From NCBI GenBank assembly GCA_023853785.1, contig JAJIRX010000029.1:1-39144 (forward strand): a DNA stretch of 39,144 bases, read 5' to 3'. Position numbers and translations under genes: made by a program. Within the stretch, counting starts at the first letter, position 1, and every line of letters starts with the position of its first letter. Source of the stretch: Psilocybe azurescens. Taxonomy: Eukaryota; Basidiomycota; Agaricomycetes; Agaricales; Agrocybaceae. The notes beneath the pieces were generated by a model. The model worked only from the letters and a program-made list of their open reading frames with translations, was not told where the DNA came from and searched no databases. Of the stretch, positions 10,943 through 22,500 are shown piece by piece.

Positions 10943-13060
10943 ATGCCCGAAGCAGTCGCACAGCGTATTGTTCCTGGTGCCCCTCCACCGGCCCCAATCT
11001 CCAAGGCCCAAAAGAAAAAGAGAAAAAGCAAAGGGAAAGTCAGAGAACGGTGACGCCCCTGCTGTTATCGACACTGCGACTGCGGCTCTCATCGAAAAAG
11101 CCCCTGAACCTGCCGAGGTTCAAGAAGATCTGGTCGCTCCTGAATTGGTTGCTCAAACAGAGTCACAGTCCACGCCTCTTCCTGAGGAAGATGTCTTGTT
11201 GAAGCCCAGTCCTATCGTCGACCTTGTCCACAAGCGTCTCAAGGCAACAACCAAGAAAATCGTGAGTTCCTTTCTAACCCTATTTCGAGTGTCCTTTAAT
11301 CATTTTGTTGCCCTAGTCACGAATCACCATCTACGCTGCGACGGACCCTGAAAAGTTGAACGACGATCAAAAGCGAACACTGAAAACTCTGCCAACACTT
11401 GAGGCTGTTCAGAAGGAGCTTGGGGAGGTGAAAAAGGCAATTGAGGTATGATCTTAACTTGATATATCATTTCCACGACTGAATGGTTTCTAGGTTCATG
11501 AAGCCGACTTGGTGCAAGAATTGACTATTAAGCGCCATGAAGCTGAAAAAAGCCGAAAAAGGCCCGAATTGCTAAAGCTGTTTCTAGCGCCGAGGTATGC
11601 TCCTGGCTTTCGTACGTGTGCGTTGCTTATGAATATCCTACAGTCTGCCCTGCTTTCAAAAGCGAGTAATATCCTCGACCTTCTTCGATTGCGTGACTCG
11701 ATAATCGATCCTACCTTCCATATCACCAATTTGGCCGATTCTGATGAAATCTCGGCCCTCATTGCTCATGCCAACGCTCTTGTCAGTGATAATGAGGAAA
11801 GAAAACAAGCGACATTCAAGAGCTTGTGGTACGGTGAAGATTTCGCGGACATCACTTGTAAGTCGACAAGTCTCAATGCAAAGTATACTGAGTCATCGTT
11901 TTGTAGCTTCAAGACTGTTCGAGATTGTAAACTTGGCCTTCAATCCTCCCCGTGCACCTACTCCCCCCTCCTCAGGAGGAAGAAGTTGAGGAGGAACAAC
12001 CCGCCCTCGCCCAGTCCACAACCGAAACTGAATCCGACACCCCCGTAGCCGGTGTTCAAGCTTCGACAATTTCAAGCAGCTTCCGTTTCATTCAAGACAG
12101 CGAACTTGAAACCCCTCCTTCGAAGAGGCCGAATGGGTCGAAAAGGCGGAGGCTGCTGGCCATGTAGAGGAGCCCGTAGTCAATGGCCACACCCCAGAAG
12201 AACCCGCTACTTCTGCACCCGCAGACGTACGTTTCTTAGCTTTTTATTTGTCGTATGTGGTTTGTCTGACACTTCGTGTAGCCAACAACCGGTCCCATCG
12301 ATTGGGCAGCCGATGACGAAGGTGGTCTCCCTTCCATCGCCGGGCTCCAAGCCGAATTCGGTACATCTGGCTCCGCCACACCCGCCGAGGCCGCCGCGGA
12401 GACAACTCCCCAAGAGGAGGCCACTCCACCGGCGGCCGTCAACGGGGACGCTGAGCAGCCAGTCGAGGACGACGGTTTCACTCAGGCTGGTCGCGGACGC
12501 GCTCGTGGTGGGCGCGGACACAGGGGTGAGCGCGGCGGACACCGTGGATATGGACACCATGGTCGTGGACACCATGATGGATTCCGCGGAGGCGAGCGTG
12601 GGGGTTACCGTGGTGGTGAACGTGGTGGCTTCCGAGGTGGTGAGCGCGGTGGATTCCGAGGTGGCGAGCGTGGCGAGCGCCCCGAACGCGGAGAACGTGG
12701 TGAGCGCCCCGAACGCGGAGAACGCGGTGAGCGCCCTGAGCGTGGCGAGCGAAGCGAACGCGGCGGCAGCGGCTTCCGCGGCGGACGTGGAGGTTAGTCG
12801 TTGTACATTTGCCTATTCATCTGCATTTCGTTGACATTTTGTGAACAGGATTTGGCGGTCGCGGAGGAAGCGGTGGTGAATGGAGAGGCGAAGGAAGGGG
12901 TGGCCGTGGTCGCGGACGAGGCGGTGACCGTGGAGGTAAGCTCTTTCAAATTCCTCGTTAACCCTCGCATTTCTTTTTCTCATTTACGATCAATTGTCAC
13001 TGTTTAGCTGCGCCCGGCACACCTACCACCCCTGCCCCCGCCCCGGCTCCAGTCGCGTAA
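10943..13060 (+). CDS. Caprin-like RGG-rich RNA-binding protein
   Basis: Eight exons: 10943-11261, 11317-11445, 11494-11594, 11644-11857, 11907-12226, 12282-12792, 12849-12935, 13008-13060. N-terminus MPEAVAQRIVPGAPPPAPIS, then a basic stretch; a helical block VDLVHKRLKATTKKI ... TIYAATDPEKLNDDQKRTLK ... LGEVKKAIEVHEADLVQE resembling a coiled dimerisation region; a helical block with LLRLRDSI and FKSLWYGEDFADI; an acidic QEEEVEEEQPAL linker; a conserved PIDWAADDEGGLPSI motif; then an RGG/RGE tail ending in PGTPTTPAPAPAPVA. Coil, acidic middle and RGG tail match caprin-type ribonucleoprotein-granule proteins; I am sure of an RNA-binding RGG protein, less of the caprin label. Splice phases agree, but five one-base shifts are needed: A5 11023-11027, A6 11546-11551, A5 11556-11560, C6 11963-11968 and near 12112-12120. 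Confidence 0.7.
12675..12755 (+). repeat. Three 27-nt tandem repeats coding ERPERGERG
   Basis: Units at 12675-12701, 12702-12728 and 12729-12755 within the RGG exon; the first two are identical except one base, the third is diverged. Each encodes nine residues of charged Arg/Glu/Gly, next to RGG and GGFRGG units from about 12510. Length changes here would stay in frame. Confidence 0.85.
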
Positions 13061-13557
13061 TGAGTCGAGTTTCTGACTCGATTTAAGAGGCCCTTTAGGC
13101 GCCTTCACCCACCCATCCATACCTACTTACTCTCAAAATTTCTCTTCTACCCGTGGTATCTATTTCTTAGTTACTTACTCCGCTCCATTCATTTATGCTC
13201 CTGTTGTTTTACTCCCCATGCTGTAAGTACTAACGATTTATTATGTACCCGTGTATCATGCTTTCACGAATACCACATGCTTTTATCTTCCGTTATCTGT
13301 GGTTTGAATATCGGCATTGTTCATGGGTGAAAAACTCGTCCCTCAGTCTTGTCGAAATATACGGCTTGGAGCGAAGGGCATTGAATAGCTCTTTATCAGA
13401 TAAGATATAACTAGACATCTGTGGTGATGCTGGCAGTTCCGTCCTGAGGCCTTATCAGCTGGAACTTATCAAACGTCTTTTAACCACCACCACAACTACA
13501 AGCTTCAGCTGCTCCGCGACTAACCCAACCAACCTTTCTACAAATACTACCTATATA
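13061..13557. other. Intergenic, 3' flank and promoter
   Basis: The pyrimidine-rich 3' flank of the RGG gene is followed by a purine/AC-rich stretch (CCACCACCACAACTACAAG) ahead of the dioxygenase start. No gene seen. Confidence 0.4.
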
Positions 13558-15183
13558 ATGCCCAACTATCTGACCCAAGATCAAATAGACAAGGTAGGTT
13601 GCAGCTTAGCCGTTACTGCCACTCACTGATTCACGTTTTCGATCCCACAACATTTCTAGTTCCACAGAGACGGGTATGAACTGTCATGAGACTATACTTT
13701 CCAAAGGACCTGCGACTAACTAGGAAATCACCAAGATATCTGGTTGTCCCGAACTTCCTTGAGAGAGACGAGGTGGACTCGTTGTTGACGCGTTCCAAGC
13801 AACTGCTCGATGAATTTAACATCGACGATCATCCTCTGGTGCGTGCATTGGTGGATATGTATGTGATACTCTCCGAAGGCTCATTGGCGTCTCATCTTTT
13901 ATTCAATATGCCATACATAGACGAAGTTCACGACGAGTGATGTCGACCATGTCGGAGACGACTACTTCCTGAACTCTGGCGATAAGATGTATGTATTGAC
14001 ACACCCTATCTCTCCTCCTCCCTCCCTCCCTCCCTCCTCCCTTGGACACCCCATCTAATTTCGGAGCATGCTCTATTCCCTTGCAGTCGATATTTCTTGG
14101 AGGAAGATGCTGTAGATGCGCAAGGAAAGCTCACAAGAGAAAAGCAGAAATCCGTGAACAAAATAGGACATGGTGAGTGCCAACCCCACTGAATCGACTG
14201 CACAGAACCGAATCAATAATCTTCTCTATGATTATATTTATCAGCTCTTCACGAACTGGACCCTGCATTCCGAAAGGTAACCTTAGAGAACGAGCGCCTC
14301 CGTAGTCTCGTTAGAGATCTGAAGTTCCATAGGGACCCGGTGGGTACGCACGGTTTTTGGTGGAAGTGAGTGACTTTGAGGTTTTGACTCTGAAGGACGC
14401 CTTCGATAGCTCTGCAGTCTATGGTAATTACTAAACAAACACACATCGGCGGAGAAGGTGAGTAATAAACGTTACAGCTTTATGCATCTTATTTCAACCT
14501 CATTGGCAGTGCCCGAACATAACGATTCGTACGTTCACCCCTCGAAGATTTCTGGCTTGAAGTTGATAATAAATGTCATATTCTTCGACACAGGACGTTC
14601 CTTGTGAGATCGGGTTCAAGCTTTCCCTAACGTGTATACTTACCTCGTTCGTTTTCTCCAGTACACGGACCCCCTCTGCCCTTGGTTTTTGGATTGCTCT
14701 CGAGAAATGTACAGCCAGTAATGGAGCTTTGTCTTTTTACCCGGATCGCACTTGACCACACGTGTTACTAAACGCTTCGTACGGCTCGGAGAAAACAAGG
14801 GGACAGGATTCGAGAGATTGGTGTCCCCTGAAGATGAGAAGAAACTATCTGAAGCAGCCATAGGAGAATATATCCTGGAAACTTGTAACCCAGGTTGATA
14901 TTAACCTCGGAGCCATATAATCGAGCATACTGGGATCTGACATTGAATTGCTTTTCTAGGTGATCTGGTACTTATTCACGGGACAGTCCTCCACAAATCC
15001 GAGCGGAACACAAGCCCTCATACCCGATTCGCGTACACTTTCCACATGATCGAGTCGCCGCCCTATGCCAAATACGACGAGAAGAATTGGCTCCAGCCGA
15101 CAAAGGAAATGCCCTTCTCCCGTATTCTGCCTACCGGAGAAGTCAACTCATCATCGTCTCAAGTGCTCTTGGGAGAGGCCTGA
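13558..15183 (+). CDS. Phytanoyl-CoA dioxygenase (PhyH) family protein
   Basis: Fe(II)/2-oxoglutarate oxygenase fold. Starts MPNYLTQDQIDK, then FHRDGYLVVPNFLERDEVD, DDHPLTKFTTSD, DDYFLNSGDKI, ALHELDPAFRKVT, a QTHIGGE block, then VPEHNDSTFLYT with the HxD metal ligands, LGFWIALEKCTASNGALSFY, GSHLTTRVTKRFVR, and VLIHGTVLHKSERNTS with the distal metal His, followed by TRFAYTFHMIE. It ends GEVNSSSSQVLLGEA. About 300 residues, the family norm for the PHYHD1-like group, whose substrate is not established. Splice sites are clear (for example G|GTACGC at 14342, G|GTGAGT at 14458). Two one-base losses break the catalytic half as written: C5 14670-14674 and near 14740-14744. Adjacent and convergent to the HtrL-like gene. 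Confidence 0.85.
14011..14041 (+). repeat. Pyrimidine tract, CCCT/CCTC repeats in an intron
   Basis: A C-rich run of CTCC and CCCT units inside the dioxygenase intron that begins at about 13989. The complementary strand has five or more GGG runs separated by one to four bases, which fits the general G-quadruplex pattern. Confidence 0.7.
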
Positions 15184-15855
15184 TGCAATTTTTGGCATGG
15201 GTCACATCTATATCGATCGAGGTTTGATGTATCAATCCTGGTGTTAATCTGGACGTCTCGGGGAATGATTCAGCGCCCTTTGTTGAGTACGACAGGAGGT
15301 ACAAGAATTACAAACTGTGTTTCCACAGGGCGGGACGGTTTCGAGGCTGCCAAAAGCCTTGCTTGTGTAACGTCGATGGTGCTTTTTACTAACAAGGCGA
15401 TGCTGGCACCTGCAGATCAGAGCAGCCGCTCGTAAAGTGCAGTTTGACATTTGTCGTAATGAAAGCTCAGTCAAGTGCAGACATACTTTATCATCGCTGG
15501 GGGTGAAGGAACGGGAAAGAAAGCGACCAAATAATTACAAGGCTTGGGCGCTTGAAGGCCCGTATGACGTCTCCTTGAGATCAGCCTCAGCCTGCGGAAA
15601 CTTCGAACACTTTGTACCTATAACAAGGAGATGAGAATCATAGACTGAGATAAACATGGTCCACAGTCACAATTTCGATGTCCAATGACAATGTCATCTT
15701 GACGAAGTTTCGATCGATCGATTCCGTTACCATATGGGTTTGGGGTGGACAGTGACTGTGGACAACAACTCGGACGCGTCGACATTTTCCCACTCACTTT
15801 GTGGTGGGAACTAGGTAGCGCAAGACGGCTTACAGGCCAAAAAGCATGAATCGTC
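15184..15855. other. Intergenic between convergent genes
   Basis: About 670 bases of 3' flanks of the dioxygenase (plus) and HtrL-like (minus) genes. Open frames on both strands lack family motifs. A short inverted repeat region lies around 15715 (TCGATCGATCG). No gene called. Confidence 0.45.
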
Positions 15856-17221
15856 CTATTGAAATAAACTTGAAATATTAAGTGATCTTTGTGGCGGCTT
15901 CCAGTCCACACCAAAAGAGGTTTTCAAAATATCCATCATCGACTTGGCTTTTTTCATTTGGCACATTCTCCTTTCTGTCCACCACCTTAGCCTCCTCCAT
16001 TGTGCTTCTTCGATCCAGAGCTCGCGCATTTCGTCACGAGTTTTCCTATCGGATAGCCAGAACTGATAGTAGAACCATGGGTCACCGCATTCCCCATTGT
16101 AATAGCCTAGGTGCAGGCCCGGTATAATTTTGCTGGGGGTCATCCCATGGTGTACGGAAGACTTGGGAGCTTTTGATCTTTCATCCAAACGGTAAATATG
16201 CGCTCAGGGAATAGCAAGAATATAGCGTTGAAGATGTCCTGATCGATTCCTACAAAAAGCCACTGTGATAGATAGTAGTCATGATAGGCGTAGAAGGTTT
16301 TGAGAACCAAGCGATTGTTGATGGGCTACCACCGAAGAATGAGCCTGCGACATAATTAAGAAATTGCAACAGTTATTGAAGGCTGTGGGTATGGGCTCAC
16401 CTTCGCTGATCTGTCCAGAGTTCGCTATTGGGCCCATATTCTCCTGCCAATCTTTGAATGTTGAGTCTACCGTCTCAAACAGTGGAAAGTATAACAAGTT
16501 TTCTTTCTCCATGCCCGTCAGTCTACTGCCCTCCTCCCACACCTGCTGAACTCTTCCTGGGTCAGGCCAGTTGGTGTATCGGTGCTCAGCTCTGAAGCTT
16601 CCACCATCATTCCAGAATGCATAATCATATACCTTTCCCTGCTCCTCCAAAAACTGCACTGCCGAGTGTAACAAAAAGGGTTTCGCGTTCCAGACGGCGT
16701 ATAACCCTGGTGAGTGGTGCCATTTCTCCTTGTCCACGTCGTTCATTCTCGTGTACGCTTTCTCCAACCCTCGCAGTGGGGGACCTCAAAAGGGGAGGAG
16801 TAGGAGGAATTTATTGTGATAGGAAGATTGCCGCGAAACTGTTTAATCATGTCCACAAGGTCGGGCGTCGTATACATGTAGATGTCAGTGGTGATGGGCG
16901 CCAGAAAGTTTTTTAACCAAACTGCGTAGTCTTCCTTGGAATGCTTCGACTTTGCTAGGGAAACATGGAGGATACAATGAGTATTCTGGTCCCGTTTGAC
17001 TGTGGAGCACTGGTCAGGCCCATTTCAGCAGCTTCAAAATCGTCCATCGTCATGCGACGAGGGGCAGGAGGAACCAAGTCACCAATAAGTAGATAATATA
17101 AGAGAGCAGATACAGCAATGAACAAGAGAAATCGAATAGCCTTCCGAGTCGTTGAAGTCGTTACAGTCGGTCGGTCGAACATTTTCGAAGCGTAAACCGG
17201 TTGGAGACGATGGTACAGCAT
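15856..17221 (-). CDS. Type II membrane protein, HtrL/YibB-like
   Basis: Exon 1 17221-16401 and exon 2 16344-15856. A cytosolic basic N-terminus (TTSTTRKAIR) precedes one membrane anchor (FLLFIAVSALLYYLLIGDLV), the layout of Golgi enzymes. The luminal part reads RILIVSSMF, KHSKEDYAVWLKNFLAPI, TDIYMYTTPD, HSPGLYAVWNAKPFLL, YDYAFWNDGGSFRAEHRY, WPDPGRV, then GIDQDIFNAIFLLFPERIF, GDPWFYYQFWLSDRKTRDEM. The VWN.K..FL and FW.DGGSFR blocks recall the HtrL/YibB family, proposed sugar-modifying proteins; activity is unproven. One-base shifts occur near AAA 16961-16963, 16766-16770 and T4 16298-16301, and between the last two blocks. ATG 17221 is first in frame; an internal Met 13 residues later, just before the anchor, is a possible start. 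Confidence 0.6.
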
Positions 17222-19083
17222 GATGTCCAGGCATTTGGGCTGAAATTATACTTGCCATCAGAAGTGACGTGAGCTGCTGCGTCGGATGAAACTTAAACTT
17301 GACATGTCCACCGGGGGACCTTCGAACGAGGTGCTGCGGTTTTGTTTCCTAATAACTTATGTGAGTATGTCACGAGCTATGTAGCTATGTATGGAACTCG
17401 AGAAGCGCTCAACATTTTGAATGATGCTATCACGGTTGGTCGACAATTTCGAGATCGTCCAAAAATACATTCGACACTCTATATGGTACTATAGACTGTC
17501 CATGTATTTTGAAAATTTCCGTGGTTATAAGCCTAGGTCGTAATAGTTGATCTATGGCTTTCTTTCCGGCCTAAGCTTCGTATGTGTCTAATGCTTCGCT
17601 TACGATCAGTCTCCTGTTTGGCCGGTGGGTGTGTCAATATCTCACATCTACTCTGCGGAGAAGCTTCCAGCGGCATGAATCATCCTTGTGCGCACGGGTA
17701 TTATACGCCATTTAGATAGGACTTGATACCAAAGCGTCGCTTATGGATGGAAAGAACACTATTCAACTGGACAACTAGTTGGTGGCGATGTTCGGATACA
17801 AGTGTTGTGCTATAATTAACTCGCCATGCCTGAAAGACATCTAATTTGTTCGGGTGGCAAGGATTTCATACCTGTCAGATGATTAGGTCTCCGAGGTGCT
17901 GCGCCGATAAAAGGAAGAGGTGCTTTACAGAAGAAGAGATTCAGACAGAGTTTTCGAGTCGCAATATACTGCGGTTTGGTGCTGCGACGCAACTGCGTCC
18001 TTAACCACGTTGAGCATATTGGCTAAATATAGAGTTCCAACCGATTTCGAAGCTGTTGAAGGGGGACAGGTTGGTTGGCAGCTACCTGGACGCCCGAAGA
18101 AAAGACAGACGCTGACAGGTATACATATGTATGTAGGTAAGTGCGTTTGATCCTAGAGCTTGAAACCCGATAGAATTGAACAGCACTGGTGTATAGCCCT
18201 CCATTAGATAACTATCACAGCCATGCAGTTTATGGACGAGAATGTTATAGGGTGGGGGTTTGATGGACACATACTGTTAGTTCCGTGAAGATGTTGTCCA
18301 TATGGTTGAGGTGTTAAGACAACCCTAATCTACCTCAAAGTGAGAAATGGGCACCGCAAGGTGCACCTGAAGATAAACTATGCCTACACTGTCAGTAGTA
18401 GGGCCTGGGTGTGGTATACACCTGTGGTTTAATGATAACTTTGAAGGAGGTTCAACACAAACTTATCTTTCTCAGGGACGGTGATTTTACGCCTTCTACC
18501 TACCGGAAGACTGCTATATAAAGCAGCTAGCGGGGTGGATAGGTCGACAACTTGAATGTTGCCTCTCTCTAGGGCGTAGAGACCGTTGCAGGTTCTACCT
18601 TTTAAGTTGATACCTAGATGAGAACGGTGTGTTCTGTGGGTGGGTGGAGTTTTAAGAGGCTATTGGTAGGCTATCCTTTGGTGGAGTAGAAAAATGGTTG
18701 AGTGGATTGCCTATTAGTACAACTGATAGTATGAGTGTTACTGTAATGCAAAACATAAAGGGTGAATACCACTAAATTGAAATCTCTTTTGGTCTCAATT
18801 ATTAAAATAATGCCGTTTCCTTATGTAGTCGGCCGGCCAAAGCCGCCACCTCGACCGCCACTGAGGTGGCTTGGCTTGTACCACGACCCTGTGTTCTCCA
18901 CTTTCCAGGCTAAATTCTGCAAATTGAAGCAGAGTGGAACACTCCATCATACACAACTGCTCCAATCATATTGCTTCCTTCGATACTGATTATCATGCAA
19001 GGAAAGCCGAGCGATGAGACACCGTACTCGGCAAAGGATGTGTTCTCTATTCCAACAGTGTGCAACTGGCTATATAACTGATT
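17222..19083. other. Gene-poor stretch
   Basis: About 1.9 kb with no recognised gene. On the minus strand, about 18645-18480 is open and reads RSHLGINLKGRTCNGLYALE then LSTPLAALYSSLPVGRRRK; it could be a fragment of an exon or mobile element, but I cannot assign it. An 8-bp perfect stem (GCCACCTC / GAGGTGGC) with a 10-base loop sits at about 18845-18871. Confidence 0.4.
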
Positions 19084-21122
19084 CACGACCTACAGAACCG
19101 TAGAGCTTCTCTTAAGGGTGTCAGCGGCCAGTTGTCTTCTCGAGTCTTGCGGCTGTTATCCCGCGAGGGTCAGGAGTTGGCGATGCAGCATCTGCTCAAG
19201 TCAAACATACCACCTTCCGATGCTGAAGCAATTCGTATTACTAGGTTCTTGGATGCTACAAACTATGATCTCTTTGCAGAGATATTGAAATAGTGAAGAG
19301 TAGGGCCAAGAAAAATCGCAATCTGGAAGACTTGAAAAGCGTTGTGCAGCTTTAGTCGCGCTCAAGCATGCTCATGAAGCTTTACTTTCACCTCTAAGGC
19401 TCCTTCCGGCAGAGATACTTGAGCTCATATTCGCCGAGCCACATTACACCGTCGCCACTTTCCGACCCACTCCGTATACAGCATGTTTGCAGATGCTTCT
19501 CTTCTTTGCCAAGTTCAAGTTACTGGTAAATGGACCATGTCGGCATTTGATTTCTCCTTTACTCAGCTACTCAAGTACGAGGACGACTATAGACATAGGC
19601 CTCCCATCTTCCTCCCCACTTTATTCCTTGTCAATGATCTCCGGCTTGCGGGGTCAAGCTTGAACCCAGGATATCCTATCCAGTGCAGCATCACCCTTGC
19701 AGACCTCGAGACATTACATTTTTTGCTTACATCCTTTGACCAACAGGAAAGTATTGTCTACTAAAAATCAAGGAAATCAAGATAACGGGGCGTTGTGGAA
19801 ATCCCACCAATTGTCATGTTTCTTTTATTCTAATGTTCTCATTGCGCTTCCGGACTGCCGACTCTTATCACTGTAACAGCTTCCCTTTTAATTCACTTGT
19901 CGAACTCCTTCAATAGACCACCGAACTAAGAGAGCTTGAAACATTGCTACTTGATGCCGACGATATTGCCAAATTTATTGTACCATCGGACCATCATCGC
20001 TTACCAGTGACCCCAAAACTTTCTATCCTTTGTCTGGTAGCTATGACAATCTGTGCAGAAGGCACAATCGAAGTACTTCGTCAAGTTGCCTATTCTCGCT
20101 GTGAGTTGCCTGCCAAGCTTGTCCAAAACAATAACAATAGTGTCGACGATGAATTATGTGTTTGATGGTCAAGTTTCCCAATGACGAGACTCAATTAACG
20201 GAGCTGAATTTGCTGGAGGAAGGTCCCGTTTCCCTTTCTCAAAATGTTAGTGAAATGGTGATCTTCGGGAAACTGGACGATCGGATGCAACATCTGAGGA
20301 AAATTCTCAGCTTTGTTCCACTCACGGAACTATACTTGGACAAATCAGATGAAATTCGGCCAGGTACCACTTCGAAATTGTTTCTCATCTTTATCTGAGT
20401 GGATGACTTCCCGTAGACTTTTAGTGTACGTCTGGTGCCAATAGAACACACCAGATTCCACTTGCCGGAGATGCCGGAGATGCCATCAAAAGTATTTTGC
20501 GATTTGAGGCGTTCTAAAATAATAATCTGGGATGGGGTCGGGAGGCCGTTCTAAATACTTTTTGCAGTTTTTCGTACACCAGAATACAAGCCATCAGATG
20601 AGTTGCCATAAAGGGACAGCTCACCTGACTGCCATCACCCGATCCGCGATGTAGTCGTCTGTTTCCGGACATCTTTATTGCTTGAAAATAAATTTATAGT
20701 CTGGTGTATGCGGGCTATGGATCTGGTGTATGTGCATTATTTTTTGGACCGTTAATAATTTTAATTATTCTGGTGCATTTTATTGGCACCAGACATACAC
20801 TAAAAGTCTACGGGAAGTCATCCAGTGTCAGTCTCAACCTGGTTGATTTATTTCCATCACCAACTCATTTTGCTCACTCGTTTGAAATTACAAAATTAGA
20901 ACTCTCAAATACACATTTCGCTTCATCGCTATGTGAAGCGACTGCATTCTTCACTTCCAGGAGACAGGATCCCAACTGAAAGAACGTAGCAAAGACATTC
21001 TCAAGAGATGGGATCAGGTTCATAGACGCTGGGTGATGGAAGATCCCAGCTCACTTGTCTACATTCATAAGAAGCTTCGTGAGTTGTTCAACTATATACA
21101 GTTGGCGTTTCAGAACATCTAC
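19084..21122 (+). pseudogene. F-box/LRR protein gene split by a MITE
   Basis: Blocks in order on plus: RRASLKGVSGQLSSRVLRLL, LLKSNIPPSDAEAIRI, a coiled linker (KNRNLEDLK), RCAALVALKHAHEALLSPLR then LLPAEILELIFAE (the F-box core, about 19396-19438), FADASLLCQV, then leucine-rich strands such as TELRELETLLLDADDIAKFI and LRKILSFVPLTELYLDKSDE. The N-terminal coil plus SPLRLLPAEILELIF is a hallmark of the large Agaricomycete F-box families (SCF ubiquitin-ligase adaptors). The gene is interrupted at 20400 by the MITE, then continues SVSLNLVDLFPSPTHF, ITKLELSNTHF, and KERSKDILKRWDQVHRRWVM to about 21122, where GTGAG may start another intron. Several frame shifts occur besides the insertion. The true start and stop were not found. 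Confidence 0.65.
20401..20823. mobile_element. MITE, 55-bp terminal inverted repeats, AGT target duplication
   Basis: The left end (20401-20455) and the complement of the right end (20769-20823) match at 51 of 55 bases, with the first 28 identical; the repeat begins GGATGACTTCCCGTAGACTT. All four mismatches are transitions. The element is flanked by AGT at 20398-20400 and 20824-20826. It has no coding capacity, so it is a non-autonomous DNA transposon. Removing it with one AGT copy restores a continuous reading frame (HLYLSVSLNLVDLF) in the host gene, independently supporting the ends and the 3-bp duplication. Three-base duplications occur in the PIF/Harbinger and CACTA groups, but the superfamily cannot be set from this alone. 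Confidence 0.9.
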
Positions 21123-21473
21123 GTGAGTTTTCTTATCCGGCTTTACGTATGCGCGATCCACTTACGCTTGTATATGGTTTGAATGCGGATTAACTGGTTC
21201 CAAATCCGAAACTTCTTCAGTAATTTTTTGATTTTCAATACCTGATCTTTGTGAGATCGTTAGACAAACGATATGTACCAGTTATGTGGCATAGGAAATG
21301 GCTAACAGTTTAATCTCCAAACTTGAGATTGGGAGTTCAGCGCTCATGCATGTGCTTGTGGTTAGTTGCAAAGCCATTGGCACTCCGTCAAAATCAGTAC
21401 CAAAGCCAGATTCCAAATCAAATTAAACCCTGGTAAGTATTGCAACCGTATGGTAAAGACACGGACGTGACCA

Positions 21474-22500
21474 TTATAGAGGACAACCGTCCTCTCCGAT
21501 ATGCCTCACATCTCCGTTATCGGATATGTACCCATCATCCACCAACTGTTCCACTCTCCTCCAGAAATCAGATGGCCCAAAACAATCATCCACATTCCAC
21601 GAAGCCGTATCGCCAAGGTCGTTTAAAATAACCATATGAAAATCCGTCTGCGAACGAGCACAATCCAAGAGTCCATTCATTGTCGTATATTTTGAGATGC
21701 GATGCAATAGCACAGCGAAATAGCGGAGGTTGCGTGCCACCTTCCCTATATTATACACATCAGGATAGCGGCAGAAGGACGCAGCGAAGTGTGTCAGGTG
21801 TTGAAACATGTTTGGAAGAGATGGAAGAGCGCTGTTGAAATCTGTCCCTGTTGCAATCGATACAGCAACTGAGAGGTTATCCCATGAACTGTTGAATATA
21901 TCTGAGTGGTCGGTGACGATCGTCAAATGAGTCAACGTAGTGAGAATCTTCGGAGGCATTTCGTGGATTCGGTATCCTGTCCTGCCTCTTTCTAACGAAC
22001 GTCTATAGACCAAGGTCATTCTCCGAAGATAGGGAGATCTGATCAGATTCAGGATGTTGAACATTTCTTGCGAATAGGCCGGTCCAAATAACGTGAACGA
22101 TATGATGTGCCGCATCTCCGCAAGTATCGGTTTCACCTTGCTTAGCACAACCTTTTCAGTGAGCGTCAAAGATTTAACGAGGGTACTGAAGTGATGCACC
22201 GGCTTGCTCCTAATAGTTCGGAAGAAGCATGATGCTGCATGAGAGCTGCGTATTACAATTCTTTGGTATAGAATTGGATGAACCCTTCATACAAATCATT
22301 GAGTTAGATTAATTATTCAATCGAGCCCAGAACGGGGCGTGCCACTAACCAGATGTTTACATAGCTCGCAACTTGGGTCAAGGAAAACGCAGATACTCCG
22401 TTTAACGTCGCTGCGCGCTCAAAAATCTCTTTTGAAGCTCGTTTGGAAACTGAAAGATAACGGTCTCCTGTAGTGCATTTAGATCGTTGGACTCTTGCAT
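21474..22500 (-). CDS. F-box/LRR-type protein, frame-disrupted
   Basis: A long open exon (about 22290-21474) gives HPILYQRIVIRSSHAASCFF, RTIRSKPVHHFSTLVKSL, LAEMRHIISFTLFG, HLTIVTDHSDIF, FQHLTHFAASFCRYPD and ends FWRRVEQLVDDGY...EDGCPL. ILYQ.IVI and the VKSLTL / SLPNMFQHLTHF strand-turn pattern are typical of Agaricomycete F-box/LRR proteins, whose C-termini often contain a W.R.E motif like this one. Upstream, ATG 22500 gives MQESNDLNALQETVIFQFPN, and a second frame gives KEIFERAATLNGVSAFSL, the probable F-box helix, joined by one base shift. An intron with GTTAGT donor lies near 22340-22290. Convergent with the MITE-split F-box gene. Substrate unknown. Confidence 0.6.

Noticed and set aside
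11496..12575. Minus-strand open frames opposite the RGG gene
   Set aside because: They are shadows of GC-rich coding exons on the plus strand; no domain motif, and the plus strand has consistent splice sites.
12052..12834. 260-codon plus frame rich in Val/Ala/Ser over the RGG exon
   Set aside because: It reads through an intron and is out of phase with the RGG/DWAADDEGG frame, which is conserved and splices correctly to the following exons.
18840..18871. Stem-loop as a small RNA gene
   Set aside because: Only an 8-bp stem, with no promoter or conserved structure; also lies in a CG-rich simple context.
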